A stretch of DNA of 64,000 nucleotides from Photorhabdus caribbeanensis (GTDB taxonomy: Bacteria > Pseudomonadota > Gammaproteobacteria > Enterobacterales > Enterobacteriaceae), in NCBI RefSeq assembly GCF_018448885.1, contig NZ_RCWB01000013.1, positions 53,556 to 117,555 on the forward strand, written 5' to 3'. The notes under the pieces were generated by a model. That model was not told where the DNA came from and did no database searches. It saw only the letters and a list, made by a program, of their open reading frames with translations. This document shows, one piece after another, positions 19,352-30,288 of the stretch. How positions within the stretch are numbered: position 1 is the first letter of the stretch; every line of letters starts with the position of its first letter. Position numbers and translations under genes: made by a program.

Positions 19352-19671
19352 AAATACCTCTTAAGTCGTTCTTTGCATCCAAGCCTACTCTTTCAGTATT
19401 AAACTGGCAATCAAATGAGCAGTTTATTATGCTGAAACAATACAAGACAAGACAGAAGCCTTTTCCTGTGTTAAAAACAGAAGCGGGCCAGGTATATATA
19501 GGTTAAGATCAATACGTAAGGTTCAAATTTCAGATAACCTATATAAAACCCTTATCTGTCAGTTTTTCAACAAACTAATATGTTAAGCTAGTGTCTTTAT
19601 AAGCCAGCCTGACGAGAAACTTTTAGATTCTCGTGTTATTTAGGCAGCGATAACAACAGAGGATGAAGCGA
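19352..19671. other. Divergent control region of yhfA and crp
   Basis: Holds the promoters of yhfA and crp and the long crp leader. In E. coli this region contains CRP sites through which crp regulates itself; I did not find an unambiguous TGTGA-N6-TCACA site by eye. No open frame or RNA gene is evident. Confidence 0.4.
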
Positions 19672-20304
19672 ATGGTTCTCGGCAAGCCACAAACAGACCC
19701 GACTCTTGAATGGTTTTTGTCACACTGCCATATTCATAAATATCCATCTAAAAGTACGCTTATTCATCAAGGAGAGAAAGCAGAGACGCTTTACTACATC
19801 GTAAAAGGCTCTGTTGCGGTTTTGATTAAAGATGAAGAAGGCAAAGAGATGATCCTCTCCTATTTAAATCAGGGAGATTTCATTGGTGAACTTGGATTAT
19901 TTGAAGAGGGGCAAGAGCGTACAGCCTGGGTACGGGCCAAAAGCGCCTGTGAAGTGGCTGAAATCTCCTATAAAAAATTCCGTCAACTGATTCAGGTAAA
20001 CCCAGATATTTTGATGCGTTTATCTGCCCAAATGGCAAATCGTTTGCAAACAACTTCTGAGAAAGTCGGTAATCTGGCTTTCCTGGATGTTACCGGCCGG
20101 ATTGCCCAAACTTTATTGAATCTGGCGAAACAACCAGATGCAATGACCCACCCAGACGGAATGCAAATCAAAATCACGCGTCAGGAAATTGGTCAGATTG
20201 TTGGCTGTTCCCGCGAAACAGTTGGTCGTATTCTGAAAATGTTAGAAGATCAAAACTTGATCTCCGCACACGGTAAAACTATTGTTGTTTACGGTACACG
20301 TTAA
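19672..20304 (+). CDS. crp: CRP, cAMP receptor protein
   Basis: Global transcription activator that binds cAMP and controls carbon-source genes. The 210-residue product is nearly identical to E. coli CRP. The cAMP pocket includes [18 protein letters not shown] (Glu72, Arg82, Ser-to-Thr83), the dimer helix follows, and the recognition helix [21 protein letters not shown] contains Arg180, Glu181 and Arg185. The chosen ATG (MVLGKPQTD) matches the known N-terminus and has AGAGGA upstream; a further ATG three codons earlier is less likely. CRP represses Spot 42 in E. coli, whose gene is also in this window. Confidence 0.98.
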   Translation: MVLGKPQTDPTLEWFLSHCHIHKYPSKSTLIHQGEKAETLYYIVKGSVAVLIKDEEGKEMILSYLNQGDFIGELGLFEEGQERTAWVRAKSACEVAEISYKKFRQLIQVNPDILMRLSAQMANRLQTTSEKVGNLAFLDVTGRIAQTLLNLAKQPDAMTHPDGMQIKITRQEIGQIVGCSRETVGRILKMLEDQNLISAHGKTIVVYGTR

Positions 20305-20313
20305 CGCTTGATT

Positions 20314-20342
20314 AATCAGCGCATAATCTTGCGCTGATTTCT
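20314..20342. terminator. Terminator between crp and argD
   Basis: AATCAGCGCA and TGCGCTGATT form a perfect 10-base-pair stem with a six-base loop, followed by TTCTCTTGT on the plus strand. It lies between convergent genes and probably ends both. Confidence 0.8.
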
Positions 20343-20355
20343 CTTGTGCTTATTA

Positions 20356-21582
<1,227 letters not shown>

Positions 21583-21688
21583 TTATATACACCATTCAAA
21601 AGTGAAATTATAATCACCAAATATGCATAAAAAATCAAAGATGGGCAAATGAAAAAGATGGATAAATGACGAAATTATAGGTATCTGG

Positions 21689-22264
21689 TTAATATCTCAG
21701 AAAATTGCTCAGTAACTGGTGGCCTTGTTCACTGAGAATACTTTCAGGATGGAACTGCACACCTTCCAATGGTAGCGTGCGATGACGAATGCCCATAATT
21801 TCATCGACATTGCCATTATGCTGGCTCCATGCGGTGACTTCAAATGAGGCTGGTAATGTCTCTGCGGCAATCACCAATGAATGGTAACGAGTCGCGGTTA
21901 ATGGCCGGTTAAGCCCTTTGAACACACCTTGCTGATTATGGTGAATAGCGGAAGTTTTTCCATGCATCACTTCCCTGGCTTTTACCACGCTGGCGCCAAA
22001 CGCCTGCCCAATTGCCTGATGTCCAAGACAAACACCAAGAATCGGCAATTTATCCGAAAAATGAGAAATCGCAGCCAGAGAAATGCCTGCTTCATTTGGG
22101 GTACAAGGGCCTGGGGAAATCACCAGATGAGTAGGCATCAATCTCTCAATATCTTCAAGTTGCAGTTCATCATTACGCTTAACTAAAACATCTGTACCCA
22201 ATTCACAAAAATATTGATATAAGTTATATGTAAAAGAATCATAGTTATCTATTATTAGTAACAT
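21689..22264 (-). CDS. pabA: PabA, aminodeoxychorismate synthase glutaminase subunit
   Basis: Class I glutamine amidotransferase that supplies ammonia to PabB for making aminodeoxychorismate, a folate precursor. The 191-residue protein has the catalytic Cys in [11 protein letters not shown] (near residue 79) and the His-Glu pair in QFHPESILS near 172. TrpG is the close relative, but order next to ppiA and argD matches pabA in E. coli. Confidence 0.94.
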   Translation of the reverse strand: MLLIIDNYDSFTYNLYQYFCELGTDVLVKRNDELQLEDIERLMPTHLVISPGPCTPNEAGISLAAISHFSDKLPILGVCLGHQAIGQAFGASVVKAREVMHGKTSAIHHNQQGVFKGLNRPLTATRYHSLVIAAETLPASFEVTAWSQHNGNVDEIMGIRHRTLPLEGVQFHPESILSEQGHQLLSNFLRY

Positions 22265-22507
22265 AGGAGTCTATCCTACTCATTTTTATCGCTGTATTTG
22301 TTGCCCTGCCACTCCTGCAATTTGTTTATCCTGCACAACTGGCTCCAGGTAAAACGGCCTCGCGACAACGGGGCGGCTATCATAGCACATCAATATTTGT
22401 AGCATAGTACAACAAGATCGATGGCTGTTTTTTCCTCAACCCACTTACTCTCATACCCAACAAAACATAGGCTCTATTTTGATATTCAATAAGTAAAGGT
22501 AATTGTT

Positions 22508-22858
22508 ATGAAGACAAAACTGATTATAGCATCTCTTTTTTTGCTGTCCTTCTCCACACTAGCTGTGACTAAAACTGCTAACATTTTCTTCCCGAAAAAA
22601 GGCGTGGTTTGTGATAAAAAAGGAAAATATTGCTCTGATCAACAAGGGCTATCGCTAAAATTAACCGAAAGGTATTTAGGGAAAAAAGCGGTAGAACACC
22701 TGAAAAAAGAGTTTGGTGATGGGAAAGATATTGACTTTTCATCTTACACTTTAAGTAATGGGGTACACTGTGAGAGTAAAGAGAAAAAATGTTACAAAGA
22801 CAGATATTATCCACGAACCGAAGTAAATAAAGAATTTACCCAAAAGATGTATGAATAA
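22508..22858 (+). CDS. Small secreted Cys-pair protein, YcgJ-like
   Basis: A 116-residue protein with a signal peptide (KTKLIIASLFLLSFSTLA) and a basic mature part with two CX6C pairs, in GVVCDKKGKYCSD and GVHCESKEKKCYKD, which could form two periplasmic disulfides. The middle (SLKLTERYLGKKAVEHL) resembles the YcgJ/Fels-1-like family of E. coli, function unknown. The ribosome site is weak (GTAAAGGTAATTGTT). It lies between pabA and ppiA, where E. coli has fic, so it looks like an insertion into a conserved block. Confidence 0.75.
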   Translation: MKTKLIIASLFLLSFSTLAVTKTANIFFPKKGVVCDKKGKYCSDQQGLSLKLTERYLGKKAVEHLKKEFGDGKDIDFSSYTLSNGVHCESKEKKCYKDRYYPRTEVNKEFTQKMYE

Positions 22859-22863
22859 CGGCG

Positions 22864-22900
22864 AAACTGGCCTTCATTTAATGCAGGCCAGTTTGTTAAT
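22864..22900. terminator. Terminator between the YcgJ-like gene and ppiA
   Basis: AAACTGGCCT and AGGCCAGTTT form a perfect 10-base-pair stem around an eleven-base loop, followed by TTTGTTAAT. It lies between convergent genes and is probably bidirectional. Confidence 0.75.
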
Positions 22901-22957
22901 CTGATGAGAGTTAACCGGAAGACCAGAAACTGCCACAGCCAAAGTGAGAGGAAAAAA

Positions 22958-23527
22958 TTAAGGAATAATCTCCGCCGACAGAATAACAACAGGTTTAACC
23001 GGTACATTCTGATATGGACCAACGTTTTCCGTTTTGACTTGAGAAATTTTATCCACAACATCCATGCCTTTTACGACCTTACCAAATACTGCATAACCAA
23101 AGTCACGCTGGCCATGATCAAGGAAAGCATTATCTGCCACATTAATAAAAAATTGGCTGGTCGCACTGTCTTTATCGGCGGTACGTGCCATAGAGATAGT
23201 TCCGCGTAAATTACGCAGCCCATTATCTGCCTCATTTTTAATAGCGGCTTTAGTCGCTTTCTGCTGCAAATCTTTAGTAAAACCGCCACCCTGCACCATA
23301 AATCCAGGGATTACCCGATGGAAGATTGTATTGTTGTAATAACCCTCATTGACGTATTCAATAAAGTTTTTCGTTGTAATTGGCGCTTTCTGATCATTTA
23401 ATTCTAGTTCAATATTACCCTCCGTTGTTGTCAGCTTCACATGGGTTTCTCCCACCGCCAAAGCCAGAGGCGCCATTGCGCTCAGAGAAGATGCAGTTAC
23501 AAGTGCTACTAAAATACGTTTAAACAT
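22958..23527 (-). CDS. ppiA: PpiA, periplasmic peptidyl-prolyl isomerase (cyclophilin)
   Basis: Cyclophilin that speeds proline isomerisation in folding periplasmic proteins. Signal peptide at residues 1-24 (ends APLALA). The catalytic core includes [16 protein letters not shown] near residues 68-83 and [17 protein letters not shown] near 121. Length 189 matches E. coli PpiA (190). It is the outermost gene of the ppiA-pabA-argD-crp block conserved with E. coli. Confidence 0.95.
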   Translation of the reverse strand: MFKRILVALVTASSLSAMAPLALAVGETHVKLTTTEGNIELELNDQKAPITTKNFIEYVNEGYYNNTIFHRVIPGFMVQGGGFTKDLQQKATKAAIKNEADNGLRNLRGTISMARTADKDSATSQFFINVADNAFLDHGQRDFGYAVFGKVVKGMDVVDKISQVKTENVGPYQNVPVKPVVILSAEIIP

Positions 23528-23834
23528 TCTGGGTTCCTATATTTTTAAGGTCAACAACACAAACTGAATCAATTCTAATAATCTCTTCAACATCGTGCTC
23601 AATATTTACCTACATTTACGCTATCCATCGACGGGGGCTTTGAAGAAAAATTCATCCTTGCAATAATAGGTTAGATTTTATTTCACAAACCGGATCATCA
23701 TCGATAACAAAATAGCAAGCTCAGTTCAACCCATCAGAAATATGTCATTATTTTTAATCCTGTCAACCAACAGTGGCTATCGGTATAATCTCCTTTGCCA
23801 TATATTCAGTGCATTTCTCAGGGAGATAATCATT
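23528..23834. other. Divergent control region of ppiA and engB
   Basis: About 300 AT-rich bases between divergent genes. An in-frame ATG for engB lies inside it, but the extra 31 residues have no family counterpart. No other structure seen. Confidence 0.4.
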
Positions 23835-24467
23835 TTGACCATCAAAAACCACAACTATCATATGACCCGTTTTATCACGAGCGCACCTGATATTCGCCAT
23901 CTGCCTCAAGATATGGGCATTGAAGTCGCGTTTGCCGGTCGCTCAAATGCAGGTAAATCTAGCGCTCTGAATGCTCTGACGAAACAGAAAAGCCTCGCCC
24001 GTACCAGTAAAACCCCTGGCCGAACGCAACTCATCAATTTATTCGAAGTAGAAGAAGGTATTCGCCTGGTTGACTTACCGGGTTATGGTTATGCCGAAGT
24101 ACCAGAAGAGATGAAACGCAAATGGCAAAAAGCATTGGGTGAATATCTGCAAAAACGTGAATGCCTGATCGGACTGGTTGTACTGATGGATATCCGTCAC
24201 CCATTGAAAGATCTTGATCAGCAGATGATCCAATGGGCAGTCACAATGCAAGTACCGGTTATGGTGTTGTTGACTAAAGCCGACAAACTGGCATCCGGCG
24301 CCCGTAAAAGTCAACTGAATAAGGTCCGTGACGCCCTGCTCGCGCTTAATGGGGATATTCAAGTGGAATATTTCTCGGCCCCGAAAAAAATCGGTATTGA
24401 TAAACTACAACAGAAACTGGATATGTGGTTCAGCCAGAAAGCCGTTCAAGTTGAAAACCATAGTTAA
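23835..24467 (+). CDS. engB: EngB (YihA), ribosome-biogenesis GTPase
   Basis: Essential GTPase for assembly of the 50S subunit. G1 [14 protein letters not shown] near residue 34, G2 TPGRTQ, G3 [11 protein letters not shown] near 80 and G4 TKAD near 147 are all present. I chose the TTG because it gives 210 residues, the length of E. coli EngB, with an N-terminus like that of the family ([18 protein letters not shown]), and AGGGAG sits about ten bases before it. A longer reading from an ATG 31 codons upstream is possible but less likely. Confidence 0.94.
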   Translation: MTIKNHNYHMTRFITSAPDIRHLPQDMGIEVAFAGRSNAGKSSALNALTKQKSLARTSKTPGRTQLINLFEVEEGIRLVDLPGYGYAEVPEEMKRKWQKALGEYLQKRECLIGLVVLMDIRHPLKDLDQQMIQWAVTMQVPVMVLLTKADKLASGARKSQLNKVRDALLALNGDIQVEYFSAPKKIGIDKLQQKLDMWFSQKAVQVENHS

Positions 24468-24507
24468 TCCATCCTTTCTTTATACTTTTACGTATTAAAT
24501 TCAGTCG

Positions 24508-24614
24508 AAAAAAATGCCCCAGTCAAAATTGACTGGGGCAGCTAATATTCAGCTAAATCCGATTACGTGAAGTAAAAGGTCTGAAAGATAGAACATCTTA
24601 CCTCTGTACCCTAC
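24508..24614 (-). ncRNA. spf: Spot 42 small regulatory RNA
   Basis: Read on the minus strand the sequence begins GTAGGGTACAGAGGTAAG and then follows E. coli Spot 42 almost base for base, through the CUUUUACUUCACGUAAUCGG region, to a terminator with the perfect stem TGCCCCAGTCAA/TTGACTGGGGCA and a T-run. About 107 bases (109 in E. coli). Spot 42 is an Hfq-dependent RNA that represses catabolic genes such as galK when glucose is present; its own gene is repressed by CRP-cAMP. It sits downstream of engB and on the polA strand, as in E. coli. Its terminator may also stop engB transcripts. Confidence 0.95.
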
Positions 24615-24937
24615 GCCAATAACTCTACCCTATTTTATTTATTAGAAAAAGCCTTTTTGTAATTTATTTTCATAAATTATCTCGATTCAGCTAGGAATTT
24701 TGCTCATTTTGACACCATGAAATGTAGTTTAATTACATATTTATGCGATCTGGATCTAAATATGATGGCATAACACCACAAATCAGTATGAGTGAATACA
24801 AAAAATTTATTTAACTAATAATATTACTTAGTAAGAGTAAAATAACTGTTACACTCCCTCTCAATGGGCATGGTTTTTCGTATAAGCGCCTTATGAATAA
24901 GAATAAATCCGATACGACCTTAACCAGGAGAATAATA
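24615..24937. other. AT-rich region between spf and the first RCC1-like gene
   Basis: About 320 bases, very AT-rich. The left part holds the spf promoter on the minus strand (TAGAGT just upstream of the RNA start is a candidate -10). The right part ends in AAATCCGATACGACCTTAAC and a ribosome site; nearly the same leader recurs before the second RCC1-like gene. No other gene seen. Confidence 0.45.
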
Positions 24938-26230
24938 ATGAACCAATATGATAATGCTTCATTAGGTATAAATCACAATAGTAACTCTATATTAGAATGG
25001 GAAGAAAATGTCTATTGCAGCAATAATATAGCCCTCGCCTCCACCATAGGAGCGACCGCTATGTTATTGCAGAATGGCAGCGTAATTACCTGGGGACTTC
25101 CACATCTTGGCGGTCAAGTCCCACCCGACATTGCTGTATTACGGGATATCGTTAGCTTAAGCTCAACACAATACGCATTCGCAGCTTTACGAGCAGACCG
25201 CAGCGTAGTCGTTTGGGGAGATTCAGTTAACGGCGGACAACTTCCTCCCGACATTGCTCAACTAAAAGATATCGTTAGCCTGAGTTCAACGGCTAGCGCC
25301 TTCTCAGCTCTGCGAGCAAATGGCAGCATAGTTGCCTGGGGACATGATCGTTATGGCGGTCAAGTGCCACCCGATATTGCCCAACTACAAGACATCATCA
25401 GTGTAACTTCAGCAGGTAATTCTTTCCTAGCTCTACGGGCAAACCGCAGCATAGTTGCCTGGGGGATTTTAACTGGAGTGCTCCCACCTGAGATAACCCA
25501 GCTACAGGATATCGTCAGCATACTTGGCAAAAGCGACTGGTACTCTACCTTCGCGGCCTTACGGGCAAACCGCAGTGTGGTTGCCTGGGGATACTCACTG
25601 TTTGGCGGTCAAGTTCCACCAGCAATTGCTCAATTACAAGATATCGTTAGCCTGAGTCAAACAGGTACTGCATTCGCAGCCCTACGGGCAAACCGCAGCG
25701 TGGTTGCCTGGGGAAATGCAAGCAGGAGCGGCACAGTTCCGCCTGCCATTGCCCAACTGCAAGATATTATTAATTTAATCGGTTCGGGCGGCACATTTAT
25801 AGCTCTGCGGTCAAACCGTAGTATTGTCGCCTGGGGAGACACGCCAATCCCATCAGAAATTGCTGCATTAAGCGATATCGTTGACCTCATCACAACAAGT
25901 TCAGCTTTCACAGCCCTACGAACAAATCGTAGCGTGGTTACTTGGGGAATAATAGAGAGTGTTGAACGGATCGAATATGATGCAGCCAAGGTACAAAATG
26001 TTATCAGCCTAAGTGCATCAAGTGATGCCTTTGCCGCCCTACGAGCAGACCGCAGCATAGTCGCCTGGGGAGATATATACAATGGTGGAAAAATTCCACC
26101 CGAAATTGCGAACTTAAAAGACGTTATCAGCCTGACATCAACACCTCGTAGTTTTTCAGCCTTGCGAGCAAACGGTAAGAGAGTCGGCTGGGGAGGCGGA
26201 GATTTTATAGCGCATGGTGAATATGACTAA
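24938..26230 (+). CDS. RCC1-like repeat protein, long form
   Basis: A 430-residue protein built of about nine tandem repeats of roughly 41 residues with the core ALRANRSVVAWG, then G-x-VPP-x-IAQLQDIVSLS, then F-x at the join. The Gly-Trp pattern and repeat length suggest RCC1-like (alpha-tubulin-suppressor type) beta-propeller blades. An N-terminal polar cap of about 40 residues lacks a signal peptide; the C-terminus ends GGGDFIAHGEYD. The start is the ATG preceded by CCAGGAGAATAATA, not an upstream in-frame ATG without a ribosome site. In bacteria such proteins may bind or modify host proteins, but no catalytic motif is seen and the function is unknown. It lies between spf and polA. Confidence 0.85.
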   Translation: MNQYDNASLGINHNSNSILEWEENVYCSNNIALASTIGATAMLLQNGSVITWGLPHLGGQVPPDIAVLRDIVSLSSTQYAFAALRADRSVVVWGDSVNGGQLPPDIAQLKDIVSLSSTASAFSALRANGSIVAWGHDRYGGQVPPDIAQLQDIISVTSAGNSFLALRANRSIVAWGILTGVLPPEITQLQDIVSILGKSDWYSTFAALRANRSVVAWGYSLFGGQVPPAIAQLQDIVSLSQTGTAFAALRANRSVVAWGNASRSGTVPPAIAQLQDIINLIGSGGTFIALRSNRSIVAWGDTPIPSEIAALSDIVDLITTSSAFTALRTNRSVVTWGIIESVERIEYDAAKVQNVISLSASSDAFAALRADRSIVAWGDIYNGGKIPPEIANLKDVISLTSTPRSFSALRANGKRVGWGGGDFIAHGEYD

Positions 26231-26603
26231 TGCATCATTGCACATGGCTTATAATCACTTAACATGTTAAATCAAAGGAAAAAATGCTTAACATACTGCG
26301 TTGGCATCAGGAAGAACCAATGTCCCACGCAGTTGCTAATGTTTTTAACCTTATCATGTAAGTTCCTCAGTTCTTCGATGTTGTCAATTGACTCACTCAT
26401 GCTGTTGAATCTTTACCCTGACCACATAACATCCAATCTACACAATCAGCTGATGACTTTTTCCTAATTACACTTTTCCGCATCAATACATTAATATTTT
26501 TTAATTAAAGTAGTCATCTAACTTACCCACAAGGGATAGGTTTTACGGCACAGACTCCCTGCGGGCAAAGGTAAATCCGATATAACCTTATCAGGAGAGT
26601 AAT
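26231..26603. other. Spacer between the two RCC1-like genes
   Basis: About 370 AT-rich bases. The right end repeats the leader of the first gene (AAATCCGATATAACCTTATC, then AGGAGAGTAAT). A 42-codon frame on the minus strand is described separately. No repeat remnant of the propeller genes was seen inside it. Confidence 0.4.
26272..26400 (-). CDS. Possible 42-residue small protein
   Basis: A short open frame begins MSESIDNIEELRNLHDKVKN, an amphipathic helical pattern, and ends in the hydrophobic VGHWFFLMPTQYVKHFFL. A weak AGGG lies about fifteen bases upstream. The composition looks protein-like, but length and ribosome site give little support. It is antisense to nothing and lies between the two RCC1-like genes. 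Confidence 0.25.
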   Translation of the reverse strand: MSESIDNIEELRNLHDKVKNISNCVGHWFFLMPTQYVKHFFL

Positions 26604-26945
26604 ATGAACCAACATGATAACTCATCACCGAACACGAGTAATGATAATAGCTCTTCTTGGGAAGGATATTCATTTGAAGCTGATTGGAAAAAATATTCAT
26701 CGAGCAACAATAACAGCTCTATTGTATCTACTGACACCCTAGCAACTGCCATACTATTGAAAAATGGCAGTGTCATCGCCTGGGGGCATATAATGTCTGG
26801 CAACTATGTTCCGCCTGAAATTGCTCAACTACAAGACATCATCAGCCTGAGTTCAACAAACGGGGCATTTGCAGCGCTACGCGAGGACCGTAGCGTGGTT
26901 GCTTGGGGAGGCGGTGACACCAGAGCACATGGTGACTATGATTAG
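26604..26945 (+). CDS. RCC1-like repeat protein, minimal paralogue
   Basis: A 113-residue relative of the upstream long protein. It has the same type of start (MNQHDNSSPN versus MNQYDNASLG), a Ser/Asn-rich cap, a single complete repeat (LLKNGSVIAWGH, then VPPEIAQLQDIISLSS, then AALREDRSVVAWG) and the same ending (GGGDTRAHGDYD). The leader and AGGAG ribosome site are also nearly the same, so it is probably a duplicate with most repeats lost, or a basic unit. One blade cannot close a propeller, so it may assemble as an oligomer or be a decaying copy. Function unknown. Confidence 0.75.
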   Translation: MNQHDNSSPNTSNDNSSSWEGYSFEADWKKYSSSNNNSSIVSTDTLATAILLKNGSVIAWGHIMSGNYVPPEIAQLQDIISLSSTNGAFAALREDRSVVAWGGGDTRAHGDYD

Positions 26946-26982
26946 CAGAGCTATTAAACATTGCTGTTTATGGTGAACAGTT

Positions 26983-27015
26983 CAAAAAAGGCTGAGCCAA
27001 ATACATAGCTCAGCC
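26983..27015 (-). terminator. Terminator of polA
   Basis: On the minus strand GGCTGAGC and GCTCAGCC form an 8-base-pair stem with a ten-base loop, followed by a run of six T. It lies 22 bases after the polA stop and faces the end of the short RCC1-like gene. Confidence 0.8.
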
Positions 27016-27036
27016 ATCGCGGGTTAACTCAGAATA

Positions 27037-29826
27037 TCAATGCGCCTGATCCCAATTGTCACCGATACCCACATCCACTTTCAACGGAACATCAAGCACC
27101 ATACTCTTTTCCATCAATTCACGAATTTTCTGTTCTGCATATTCAAGTTGTGACTCATGGACTTCGAATACCAGCTCATCGTGAACCTGCATAATCATAC
27201 GAACTTTCGGTTCTTCACTGACAATCCAGTTATCCACCGCAATCATCGCTTTTTTGATGATATCCGCCGCAGTTCCCTGCATTGGCGCGTTAATAGCTTC
27301 ACGCTCTGCTGCCTTACGGCGCATGGCATTGCGAGATTTGATATCTGACAGATAAAGACGACGACCATCCAGCGTTTCAACGTAACCCTGCCCTTCCGCT
27401 TGTTTACGAGTACGCTCCATATACGCCAATACCCCCGGATAGCGCTCAAAATAGAGATCCATATAGCGTTGAGCTTCACCGCGAGGAATACCTAACTGAC
27501 GGGAAAGACCAAATGCACTCATTCCATAGATCAAACCAAAGTTAATCGCTTTGGCACTACGGCGCTGCTCACTGGTTACTTGTTCCAGCGGCAAACCAAA
27601 GACTTCCGCCGCCGTTGCACGGTGAATGTCTTGCCCCTCAGCAAAAGCCTTCAACAACCCTTGATCTTGAGACAAATGAGCCATTATCCGCAATTCAATC
27701 TGAGAATAGTCAGCGGCCATAATCCGATAACCTTCAGGAGCCACAAATGCCTGACGAATGCGGCGGCCCTCTTCATTACGGACAGGAATATTTTGCAAAT
27801 TAGGATCACGTGAAGAGAGACGCCCGGTTGCCGTTACCGCTTGGTGATAGGAAGTATGCACCCGTTTGGTCAGCGGATGGACCATTTGTGGTAGTTTATC
27901 GGTGTAAGTGGATTTCAATTTTGCCAACCCACGATGCTCTAAGATCACTTTCGGCAATGCATGGGTATCTGCCAACTCTTCCAATACCTCTTCATTAGTG
28001 GATGGCGCACCATTTGGCGTTTTCTTTACCACCGGCAATTGCAATTTTTCAAACAATATCGTCTGTAACTGTTTTGGCGAAGCCAGATTGAAAACCTCAC
28101 CTGCTAATTCGTGTGCTTCTTTTTCCAACTCATCCAGACGAGCAGTAATCTCTTTTGAATGCTCAGCCAAAATATTTGCATCAATGAGTACACCTGTACG
28201 TTCCATGCGGGAAAGCACCATAACCAGTGGCATTTCTGTATTCAGGAATACTTTTTCTAGCGTCGGCGCTTTCTCCAATTGCGGCCACATAGCCTGGTGC
28301 AGCAATAAAGTAACATCTGCATCTTCTGCGGCGTACATTGCGGCCTGTTCCACCGGGACTTGATTAAAAGTCAGCTGATTTTTACCTTTACCAGCAATCT
28401 CTTCAAAAGTCGTGGTCTTATGATTCAAATGACGTTCAGCCAAGCTATCCATATCATGCCGACCCATGCCTGCAACGCTATTAAGTACGTAAGATTCCAG
28501 CATAGTATCGTAAGCAATGCCTTGCAGTTCAATGCCGTAACGAGCCAACACGCCACGATCAAACTTAATATTCTGACCAATTTTCAGCAGGTTACTATCT
28601 TCAAGCAGCGGTTTTAATGCCGCCAACACAACTTCTCTGTCAAGTTGTTCAGGCGCGCCCAGATAGTCATGGCCTAGAGGTAGATAAGCCGCATCGCCGG
28701 CAGAAATCGCAAATGACACCCCCACCAGATTAGCAGTCAAAGTATCAAGGCTGTCAGTTTCAGTATCAAAAGCAAAAATCGGTGCTTTTTTCAGCTTCTC
28801 AATCCACTTATCAAAGCTTTTCTGATCAAGAATAGTCTGATAATTATCAGAAGAGAGTGTGGCCGTAGCAGATTTATCTTCCGTCGGAGATGATTCATCA
28901 TTGCCAGTGGATACCGGTTTTTTGCCTTTCTCTGCCAGCCAATCACCGTTTGCCACATCACTTAACCAGCGTTTAAACTCATAACGAGAAAACAACTGAT
29001 GCAGCTTCTCCGTATCAAGCTCTTTGACTGACAAAGCAACGCAGGTTTTATCCAACTCAACATCGGTTTTGATAGTTGCCAGTTGATAGGAGAGATAAGC
29101 GACATCTTTATGCTGCACCATCTTATCCGCCAGCGTTTTCGCCCCACGGAAACTGAGCCCGGCAATTTTATCCAGATTGGCAAAGATATCATCCATGCCA
29201 CCAATCCCTTGCAGTAATCCCAGCGCGGTTTTTTCTCCTACGCCAGGTACGCCAGGAATGTTGTCAGAAGAGTCTCCCATTAATGCCAGAAAATCGATAA
29301 TCAACTCTGGCGGCACACCATACTTTTCAACGACCTCTTCCGGCCCCAAAATGGTGTTATTCATGGTATTGATAAGAGTGATATTTGGCGTTACCAGTTG
29401 CGCCATATCTTTATCGCCAGTGCTGATAAGTACCGCACGTCCCTCTTTTTCTGCTTGTAACGCCAAAGTCCCGATAACATCATCAGCTTCTACTCCTGGC
29501 ACCACCAGCAATGGTAATCCCATAGCTTCGACCATCTGATGTAGCGGTTCTATCTGAGTACGCAGATCATCCGGCATAGGAGGACGATGAGACTTATACT
29601 CAGCGAACAATTCATCACGAAAAGTTTTGCCTTTAGCATCAAATACCACCGCTACATGGCTTGGTTTGTACTGCATTACCAAGCTGCGTAGCATATTCAA
29701 TACACCATACATGGCTCCGGTCGGCTCCCCTGCGCTATTTGTCAGCGGAGGGAAAGCATGATAAGCACGATAAAGGTATGAGGAGCCATCAACCAAAATC
29801 AGGGGATTGTCTGCTATCTGAGCCAT
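27037..29826 (-). CDS. polA: PolA, DNA polymerase I
   Basis: Repair and Okazaki-fragment polymerase. Residues 1-325 are the 5'-nuclease ([12 protein letters not shown] near residue 112, [10 protein letters not shown] near 190). Residues about 326-520 are the 3'-5' proofreading domain with the exonuclease residues of [10 protein letters not shown] near 350. The rest is the polymerase: DYSQIELR near 705, the O helix [14 protein letters not shown] near 754 and VHDELVFEV near 880. All catalytic parts appear intact. The length of 929 equals that of E. coli (928). Confidence 0.98.
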   Translation of the reverse strand: MAQIADNPLILVDGSSYLYRAYHAFPPLTNSAGEPTGAMYGVLNMLRSLVMQYKPSHVAVVFDAKGKTFRDELFAEYKSHRPPMPDDLRTQIEPLHQMVEAMGLPLLVVPGVEADDVIGTLALQAEKEGRAVLISTGDKDMAQLVTPNITLINTMNNTILGPEEVVEKYGVPPELIIDFLALMGDSSDNIPGVPGVGEKTALGLLQGIGGMDDIFANLDKIAGLSFRGAKTLADKMVQHKDVAYLSYQLATIKTDVELDKTCVALSVKELDTEKLHQLFSRYEFKRWLSDVANGDWLAEKGKKPVSTGNDESSPTEDKSATATLSSDNYQTILDQKSFDKWIEKLKKAPIFAFDTETDSLDTLTANLVGVSFAISAGDAAYLPLGHDYLGAPEQLDREVVLAALKPLLEDSNLLKIGQNIKFDRGVLARYGIELQGIAYDTMLESYVLNSVAGMGRHDMDSLAERHLNHKTTTFEEIAGKGKNQLTFNQVPVEQAAMYAAEDADVTLLLHQAMWPQLEKAPTLEKVFLNTEMPLVMVLSRMERTGVLIDANILAEHSKEITARLDELEKEAHELAGEVFNLASPKQLQTILFEKLQLPVVKKTPNGAPSTNEEVLEELADTHALPKVILEHRGLAKLKSTYTDKLPQMVHPLTKRVHTSYHQAVTATGRLSSRDPNLQNIPVRNEEGRRIRQAFVAPEGYRIMAADYSQIELRIMAHLSQDQGLLKAFAEGQDIHRATAAEVFGLPLEQVTSEQRRSAKAINFGLIYGMSAFGLSRQLGIPRGEAQRYMDLYFERYPGVLAYMERTRKQAEGQGYVETLDGRRLYLSDIKSRNAMRRKAAEREAINAPMQGTAADIIKKAMIAVDNWIVSEEPKVRMIMQVHDELVFEVHESQLEYAEQKIRELMEKSMVLDVPLKVDVGIGDNWDQAH

Positions 29827-30288
29827 AAATCTTCTTCATTATCTGTATTTGTTACGGGTGTGATAAGGAAATAGGATGCCACAGCAAGAAGTAGGAAACG
29901 AACTTTATGTGAATTTTCTTTTGAAACCCGATTCTGATATTCACATCCTGCTATAAAATCTGTGGATAACTTTGTGTATAGATATTACAAGTTTTATTCA
30001 GGTATTGATCGTTGATAAAAAAAACTTATCAACCTTAGGTAAAAAATCAATGACTTATAATCTTAGTCATTAAACTGTCATATTGCCTTATAGATCACGG
30101 AGTTGTGGATATAACCAGAGTTTGTTTTACATAAAATCTTTTTAGCATGCATTGTGCCAAAGATTCTCAAGTTGGTGGGTAGGCCGTTTGTGATGTAACT
30201 TACTTTTGCCTTACCAGAAGTTGTTCGATTTCAATGTCAATTCTTGCTTTTTTATATCCTTTATATAAGCACGTGAGTAGTGTTAAAT
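29827..30288. other. Control region between polA and the TrlF cassette
   Basis: About 460 AT-rich bases between divergent genes. Holds the polA promoter on the minus strand and the cassette promoter on the plus strand. TTTATATCCTTTATATAAG just before the first cassette gene is an AT-rich near-palindrome that could be a promoter or operator. No gene seen. Confidence 0.4.

Noticed and set aside
24938..26230. Repeated DNA blocks as a CRISPR array
   Set aside because: Repeats are about 123 bases, in one open frame and degenerate at the third base, so they are protein repeats.
26264..26467. 67-codon plus-strand frame between the RCC1-like genes
   Set aside because: No ribosome site and composition unlike a protein; the minus-strand 42-codon frame is slightly more plausible.
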